This document shows positions 5,628-9,514 of a DNA stretch of 9,514 bases, piece after piece (the stretch's first letter is position 1; each line of letters opens with the position of its first letter). The notes below the pieces were generated by a model, which saw only the letters and a list, made by a program, of their open reading frames with translations, ran no database searches and was not told the origin of the DNA. The stretch is from Pseudomonadota bacterium (GTDB taxonomy: Bacteria > Pseudomonadota > Alphaproteobacteria > Sphingomonadales > Sphingomonadaceae). Location of the stretch: assembly GCA_029781465.1 (NCBI GenBank), contig JAKOWQ010000284.1, forward strand, positions 1-9,514, read 5' to 3'. A program made the position numbers and the translations under genes.

Positions 5628-7172
5628 ATGGCGACGGCAGCAGTGCAGGATACGCGCAATTCCGATACGGCGGCGACCCATGTCGACGTGCTGATCGTGG
5701 GTGCGGGGATTTCGGGGATCGGCTCGGCCTATCACCTGCAGGAACAGTGCCCGGGCAAGAGCTATGTCATCCTTGAGATGAAGGATACCTTCGGCGGCAC
5801 CTGGGAAACCCACAAGTATCCCGGCGTGCGCTCGGACAGCGATCTCTACACCTTCGGCTATCGCTTCAAGCCTTGGACCGGTACGCCGATCGCCTCGGCC
5901 CAGGCAATCCTCGACTATATGGGCGAGGTGATCGAGGAGAACGGGATCGGCCAGCACATCCGCTATGGCCACCGCATCACCCGCGCCGCCTGGGACAGCA
6001 AGGCCAATCTGTGGACCATCGAGGCGACCCGCAATTCCGATGGCGCCCGCGCGATCTTCACCGCCAACTTCCTGTGGATGTGCCAGGGCTATTATGATCA
6101 CGAGACTCCCTACATGCCCGACTGGCCGGGGATGGACCGCTACAAGGGCAAGTTGATCCACGCCCAGCTGTGGGACCCCAAGATCGACTACAAGGGCAAG
6201 CGGATCCTGGTGATCGGATCGGGCGCGACCGCGGCGACGGTGATCCCCGAATTCGCCAAGGACGCAGCGCATGTTACCATGCTGCAGCGCTCGCCAACCT
6301 ATTTCTACTGCTCGGAAAACAAGAACGAACTGGCCGACCGGCTGCGCCAGATCGGGATCGACGAGCCAACGATCCACCGCGTGGTCCGCGCCCAGATCAT
6401 GCACGATCAGGATCTGATGACCAAGCGCTGCCAGAGCGAGCCCGAGGTGGTGTTCGAGGAGCTCAAGATGCTGGTCCGCGCCTTCACCGGCAAGGAAGAC
6501 TTCCCCTTTGAGCCGCATTTCACCCCCAAGTACCGCGTCTGGCAGCAGCGCCTGGCCTTCTGCCCCGAAGGCGACGTGTTCAAGGCGGTGGTCGAGGGCA
6601 AGCTTTCCGCCGTGACCGACGAGCTTGAGACCTTCACCGAAACCGGGGTGCGGACCAAGGGCGGGGTCGAGATCGAAGCCGACATCATCGTGGCGGCGAC
6701 CGGGTTCAACCTGCTGATGATGGGCGGTATCCCCTTCTATGTCGACGGCAAGGAAATCGACTGGCACGGGACCGTCAACTACCGGGGCATGATGTTCACC
6801 GGGGTTCCCAACATGGTCTGGGTGATGGGCTATTTCCGCGCCAGCTGGACCCTCAGGGTCGACATGCTGGGCGATTTCGTCTGCAACCTGCTCAACCACA
6901 TGGACGCGAAGGGCGCCAAACGGGTCGAGGTAGCCCTGCGCGATGAGGACAAGGGCATGGCGCTTTCCGACTGGATCGAGGCCGAGAACTTCAACCCCGG
7001 CTACCTGATGCGCGGGCTCAAGAAACTGCCGCAGCGCGGCGACAAGCCCGAGTGGCGCCACAATCAGGACTATTGGGCCGAACGCGACGAGATTCCGGCC
7101 ACCAATCTCGAAGGCAGCGAATTCCTCTACGATGGGGTTCGCGCCGGGCAGCGCCAGCCCGAACCGGCCTGA
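5628..7172 (+). CDS. EthA-type flavin-dependent Baeyer-Villiger monooxygenase
   Basis: The 514-residue enzyme should use FAD, NADPH and O2 to insert oxygen into a ketone (giving an ester or lactone) or to oxidise a soft nucleophile such as sulfur. Domain evidence in order: FAD Rossmann motif VLIVGAGISGIGSAYHL (21-37); FGGTWETHKYPGVRSD (55-70), typical of class B monooxygenases; the Baeyer-Villiger fingerprint at 172-183, YKGKLIHAQLWD, which matches FxGxxxHxxxW(P/D) except for Tyr in the first position; the NADPH-binding VIGSGATAATVIP (195-207); HVTMLQRSPTY (215-225); and the ATG motif in DIIVAATGFN (352-361). The order and spacing resemble mycobacterial EthA throughout, including GMMFTGVPN (387-395) and FNPGYLMRGL (455-464). 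A good GGAG site supports the chosen start. It is followed 63 bases later by a thioesterase gene in the same direction. The physiological substrate is unknown. Confidence 0.93.
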   Translation: MATAAVQDTRNSDTAATHVDVLIVGAGISGIGSAYHLQEQCPGKSYVILEMKDTFGGTWETHKYPGVRSDSDLYTFGYRFKPWTGTPIASAQAILDYMGEVIEENGIGQHIRYGHRITRAAWDSKANLWTIEATRNSDGARAIFTANFLWMCQGYYDHETPYMPDWPGMDRYKGKLIHAQLWDPKIDYKGKRILVIGSGATAATVIPEFAKDAAHVTMLQRSPTYFYCSENKNELADRLRQIGIDEPTIHRVVRAQIMHDQDLMTKRCQSEPEVVFEELKMLVRAFTGKEDFPFEPHFTPKYRVWQQRLAFCPEGDVFKAVVEGKLSAVTDELETFTETGVRTKGGVEIEADIIVAATGFNLLMMGGIPFYVDGKEIDWHGTVNYRGMMFTGVPNMVWVMGYFRASWTLRVDMLGDFVCNLLNHMDAKGAKRVEVALRDEDKGMALSDWIEAENFNPGYLMRGLKKLPQRGDKPEWRHNQDYWAERDEIPATNLEGSEFLYDGVRAGQRQPEPA

Positions 7173-7235
7173 GCCGCCTTCGCGCCGCCTCTGCACCGCG
7201 TTTACAAGGCCCGCGCCTTGCGCCAGAGCGAAGCG

Positions 7236-7682
7236 ATGGACAGCGCATCGATCTGGTGGGGCGGGAAGCGCCCGCCGCTTGAACCGATGACCGGCCTTGG
7301 CGATGGCGCCATGCCCGGTCATCTCGGCATCGAATTCGTCGAGTGCGGCGATGACTGGATCCGGGCGCGGATGCCGGTCGATCACCGCACCCGCCAGCCG
7401 TTTCAGCGGCTGCACGGCGGCGCATCGGTGGCGCTGGCCGAAACAATCGGCTCGGTCGCGGCGAGCTATTGCATCGATCGCGGCAAGCACGTCGCGGTGG
7501 GGATGGAAATCAACGCCAACCACATCCGCCCGGCCTACGATGGCTTCGTCTATGCCACGGCCCGCCCCGAGGCGCTGGGCCGCACCACCCAGGTCTGGTC
7601 GATCCGGATCGAGAACGAGGCCGGCAAGCTGGTGTGCATCTCGCGCCTCACGGTTGCGGTGATCCCGCTGGAACGCAAGTAA
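7236..7682 (+). CDS. Hotdog-fold acyl-CoA thioesterase, YdiI/MenI-like (PaaI superfamily)
   Basis: The 148-residue protein is a single hotdog domain that should hydrolyse an acyl- or aryl-CoA thioester in the cytosol. The sequence shows HLGIEF (29-34), MPVDHRTRQPF (46-56), the active-site helix start HGGASVALAETIGS (60-73) with the catalytic Glu69, and GMEINANHIRPA (89-100). This is the same order as in E. coli YdiI, a 1,4-dihydroxy-2-naphthoyl-CoA thioesterase, and EntH. Relatives act on many aromatic and medium-chain acyl-CoAs, so no specific substrate is claimed. The start at ATG 7236 has a weak GAGCGAAG upstream; the in-frame TTG at 7218 is less likely. Its position behind the Baeyer-Villiger monooxygenase, same strand and a 63-base gap, suggests co-transcription in a catabolic unit. 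Confidence 0.9.
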   Translation: MDSASIWWGGKRPPLEPMTGLGDGAMPGHLGIEFVECGDDWIRARMPVDHRTRQPFQRLHGGASVALAETIGSVAASYCIDRGKHVAVGMEINANHIRPAYDGFVYATARPEALGRTTQVWSIRIENEAGKLVCISRLTVAVIPLERK

Positions 7683-7768
7683 CCGCCCGCGCTGCCCCCC
7701 GGCTCGCCTGAACCGCCAAGGATCAGCTGAAGAGCGTGCGCGGGCGCGGCTCTGACCGATCCGCGCGG

Positions 7769-7797
7769 TTGACCGCCTCCCAAGCCTGTGGCAATGC
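7769..7797 (+). promoter_or_regulatory. Possible promoter of the tRNA-Gly gene
   Basis: TTGACC at 7769-7774 is a good alphaproteobacterial -35 box, 38 bases before the tRNA. The expected -10 position (about 7792-7797, CAATGC) is a poor match, so this is tentative. Confidence 0.3.
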
Positions 7798-7812
7798 GCC
7801 GCCCGCGCCCGG

Positions 7813-7886
7813 GCGGGTGTAGCTCAATGGTAGAGCAGAAGCTTCCCAAGCTTACGACGAGGGTTCGATTCCCTTCACCCGCTCCA
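7813..7886 (+). tRNA. tRNA-Gly (anticodon CCC)
   Basis: The 74-base gene folds as a full cloverleaf. The acceptor stem GCGGGTG (7813-7819) pairs perfectly with CACCCGC (7876-7882). D-arm is GCTC-AATGGTA-GAGC. The anticodon loop TTCCCAA has CCC at 7845-7847 and reads GGG codons. The T-arm is GAGGG-TTCGATT-CCCTT with one G-U pair. The discriminator is T, as in bacterial glycine tRNAs, and CCA (7884-7886) is encoded. The outermost pair of the anticodon stem is a G-A mismatch. The gene is intact although it borders an integrase, so the island presumably regenerated its 3' end on insertion. Confidence 0.95.
7861..7886 (+). other. Presumed attachment site (tRNA-Gly 3' end)
   Basis: P4-type integrases commonly recombine within the T-arm to 3'-end segment of a tRNA gene. 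This segment is the likely core because the integrase starts 212 bases downstream with no other gene between. The matching second copy is not in the window, so the exact core cannot be defined. An 8-bp part (TTCACCCG, 7874-7881) recurs at 7968-7975, which is too short to be a second att site by itself. Confidence 0.45.
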
Positions 7887-8000
7887 TTTTCTTGTCCGCC
7901 GATGTTCGCAGGCGTCTAGACAAACCCCCAAAATCCACGGTATTTAGCGGTTACTAGGCCGCAAGCGTTCACCCGTGTTCGCATTCAGCCACCAGTCGCT

Positions 8001-8072
8001 GGGGGTATGATTGGGGGGTATATGCAAAACGGCCAACTCGATACCCCCACGCTTGGGGGTATATTGGGGGTA
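8001..8072. repeat. GGGGGTAT motif cluster upstream of the integrase
   Basis: Five copies of an 8-base motif occur in 72 bases: GGGGGTAT at 8001-8008, 8014-8021 and 8055-8062, its complement ATACCCCC at 8041-8048, and a 7-base copy GGGGGTA at 8066-8072. The copies at 8041 and 8055 form a perfect 8-bp inverted repeat with a 6-base loop. The cluster ends 26 bases before the integrase start. Likely roles are arm-type integrase or excisionase binding sites, or an operator that controls integrase expression; this is inferred from position. Confidence 0.65.
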
Positions 8073-8098
8073 GAGACCCCGGAGAGGCTGGCAATCTC

Positions 8099-9328
8099 AT
8101 GGCATTGACCGATGTTGGCATCCGCAATGCGAAACCCGGAGCGAAGGCGATCAAGCTGGCGGACGGCGGCGGCATGTTCCTGCTGATCACGCCAGCCGGG
8201 GGCAAGCTCTGGCGGCTCAAGTATCGTGTCGATGGCCGCGAAAAACTGCTGGCCCTCGGAGCCTATCCCGAAATTGGGCTTGGCGAGGCGCGCAGGCGGC
8301 GCGAGGAAGCGCGGGAACTGATCGCCCTTGGCAAAGACCCGTCGCGGGAAAAGCAGCGCGAAAAGGTTCGCGCCCGTATTCAGGCGGCGGATACGTTCAA
8401 GGCGATCTGCGACGAGTATTGCGAGAAACGGCGGCGCGACGGCACGAAAGGCTGGGCACCCGCTACCGCCACGCGCAGCGAATATCTGCTGTCTCTGGTA
8501 TGCGGGTCCATCGGCAAATTGCCCATTGGCGAGATTGAACCGGCGGACGTGCTGACAGCCATTCGCCGGATCGAAGGCAAGGGGAAGCTGGAAAGCGCGC
8601 GGCGTAGCCTGCAACTGGCCGGGGCCGTGTTTCGCTATGCCGTGGCGACGGCGCGGCTGGTGTCAGACCCTACCCGCGACTTGCGCGGCGCACTGACTGC
8701 ACCAACTGTCACCCACTACGGCGCGATCACCGACGCAAAGAAGGCGGGCGAACTGCTGCGCGCCATCGATGATTACGAGGGAAGCGGGATTACCAAGCTC
8801 GCCTTGCAGATTGCGCCCCATGTGTTTGTCCGCCCCGGTGAATTGCGCCATGCCGAATGGAGCGAAATCGATCTGGACGGCGCGCTCTGGATCATACCGG
8901 CAGGCAAGATGAAATCGCGCAAAACGCACCACGTGCCGCTTTCACGGCAAGCGGTGGATTTGTTCCGCGAAGTGCAGGCGATCACTGGCCCGTCTGGCTA
9001 CGTCTTCCCTTCCGTGCGCACCCGCACCCGCCCCATGAGCGAAAACACAATAAACGCCGGACTGCGGCGGCTGGGGTATGCGACCGATGAAATGACAGCG
9101 CACGGCTTCCGCGCCATGGCTTCTACCCTGTTGAACGAAAGCGGAAAGTGGAACCCTGACGCAATCGAACGGGCACTTTCCCACGGCGATACCGACAAGG
9201 TGCGCGCAGCGTATCATCGGGGGGCGCATTGGAAAGAGCGCGTCGATATGGCGCAATGGTGGTCGGACTATCTGGACCAGTTGCGCAAGGGGGCAAAGGT
9301 CATCTACCTTTCCAAGCGTGAAGCCTGA
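8099..9328 (+). CDS. P4-type tyrosine integrase (DUF4102 arm-binding plus phage integrase domain)
   Basis: The 409-residue recombinase integrates and helps excise the island at the adjacent tRNA. The N-terminal arm-DNA-binding domain (about 3-90) has LTDVGIRNAKPG, LADGGGMFLLI and WRLKYRVDGREK, then LALGAYPEIGLGEARRRREE, all typical of DUF4102. A core-binding helical domain follows (about 95-195). The catalytic domain has all tyrosine-recombinase residues: Arg245 in VRPGELRHAEW, the lysine of the beta-hairpin (PAGKMKSRKTHHVPLS, 267-282), His335 and Arg338 in HGFR, His362 in LSHGD and the nucleophile Tyr372 in AAYHRG. The tail AQWWSDYLD (385-393) is also typical of P4-type enzymes. Length is normal and no frameshift is visible, so it is probably active. 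ATG 8099 has GGAGAGG 11 bases upstream. Confidence 0.95.
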   Translation: MALTDVGIRNAKPGAKAIKLADGGGMFLLITPAGGKLWRLKYRVDGREKLLALGAYPEIGLGEARRRREEARELIALGKDPSREKQREKVRARIQAADTFKAICDEYCEKRRRDGTKGWAPATATRSEYLLSLVCGSIGKLPIGEIEPADVLTAIRRIEGKGKLESARRSLQLAGAVFRYAVATARLVSDPTRDLRGALTAPTVTHYGAITDAKKAGELLRAIDDYEGSGITKLALQIAPHVFVRPGELRHAEWSEIDLDGALWIIPAGKMKSRKTHHVPLSRQAVDLFREVQAITGPSGYVFPSVRTRTRPMSENTINAGLRRLGYATDEMTAHGFRAMASTLLNESGKWNPDAIERALSHGDTDKVRAAYHRGAHWKERVDMAQWWSDYLDQLRKGAKVIYLSKREA

Positions 9329-9514
9329 CAAAGATAAGCTTGCGGCATTCTCTGCCGAAATCGACAGTTTTGTCGCAGAACTTAAGCGCCCGATTGTGCT
9401 GGAACCGGCGTCCGGTGATTGGGTGCCAGCCCGCGAAGCCAAGGCAATAGTCCAAAAGATTTGCGGGGCCGGTGGTGACGACGCCATAAGAGCAATTTGC
9501 CGCAGGGCTGTTAT
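9318..9514 (+). CDS. Hypothetical protein (N-terminal part, runs off the window)
   Basis: A frame opens at GTG 9318, inside the last codons of the integrase, and stays open to the window end (65 codons). The visible product begins VKPDKDKLAAFSAEIDSFVA and continues through KRPIVLEPASGDWVPAREA and QKICGAGGDDAIRAICRRAV. It is mixed in charge and probably helical, with no signal peptide or membrane segment. I do not recognise a family. The 11-base overlap with the integrase suggests translation from the same transcript, although no good ribosome site precedes the GTG. Less biased codon use than the chromosomal genes fits island cargo. Confidence 0.55.
   Translation, partial: MKPDKDKLAAFSAEIDSFVAELKRPIVLEPASGDWVPAREAKAIVQKICGAGGDDAIRAICRRAV

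Larger units (their letters stand above)
7861..9514. mobile_element. Left end of a tRNA-Gly-integrated genomic island or prophage (continues beyond the window)
   Basis: The combination of an intact tRNA gene, a nearby complete P4-type tyrosine integrase and a following unknown small ORF, with less GC-extreme codon use than the genes to the left, marks the start of an integrated element. The right border is outside the window, and the core att boundary is assumed to lie in the tRNA 3' end. Confidence 0.75.

Noticed and set aside
5514..7523. Long minus-strand open frame antisense to the monooxygenase and thioesterase
   Set aside because: It is a codon-bias shadow: the plus strand has complete, recognisable enzymes with conserved motifs and a ribosome site, whereas the antisense product has no family features and an unnatural repetitive composition.
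1..9514. CRISPR array, insertion sequence or toxin-antitoxin pair
   Set aside because: No regularly spaced direct repeats with unique spacers, no transposase and no small toxin-antitoxin gene pair were found; the GGGGGTAT cluster is too short and irregular for a CRISPR array.

Overview
The window looks like chromosomal DNA of a high-GC alphaproteobacterium, most likely a sphingomonad (Erythrobacteraceae or Sphingomonadaceae). This rests on the strongly GC-biased third codon positions (long shadow ORFs on both strands), the carotenoid desaturase, the style of the prephenate dehydratase, the EthA-type Baeyer-Villiger monooxygenase and a tRNA-Gly with U73. It is inference, not a taxonomic identification.

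Positions 1-4871 are a minus-strand block. In transcription order it reads: CrtI-family phytoene desaturase; a LOG/TIGR00730 phosphoribohydrolase whose GTG start overlaps the crtI stop; an intergenic stretch of about 250 bases with an unusually large composite palindrome; prephenate dehydratase (pheA); then two membrane-anchored proteins, DUF4129 and DUF4350, which overlap by ATGA. The DUF4350 gene runs off the left edge. The last two belong to the widespread MoxR / DUF58 / DUF4129 / DUF4350 neighbourhood, whose other members probably lie to the left.

Positions 4946-7682 are a plus-strand block: a GNAT acetyltransferase of the phosphinothricin-acetyltransferase type, divergent from crtI; an EthA-like flavin-dependent Baeyer-Villiger monooxygenase; and a YdiI/MenI-type hotdog acyl-CoA thioesterase. 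The gap before the monooxygenase holds a perfect 19-bp palindrome that is a good operator candidate. A monooxygenase that turns ketones into esters next to an acyl-CoA thioesterase suggests a small oxidative or catabolic unit, but the substrate cannot be read from the sequence.

From about 7813 rightwards the window enters a genomic island. An intact tRNA-Gly(CCC) with encoded CCA is followed, after 212 bases holding a cluster of GGGGGTAT motifs, by a P4-type tyrosine integrase with a complete set of catalytic residues. A further small ORF overlaps the integrase end and runs off the right edge. Any unusual cargo of this island lies outside the window. I see no CRISPR array, transposon, toxin-antitoxin pair or defence gene here. 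The most notable non-coding signals are the composite palindrome at 2601-2752, the operator-like palindrome at 5560-5578 and the integrase-upstream motif cluster at 8001-8072.
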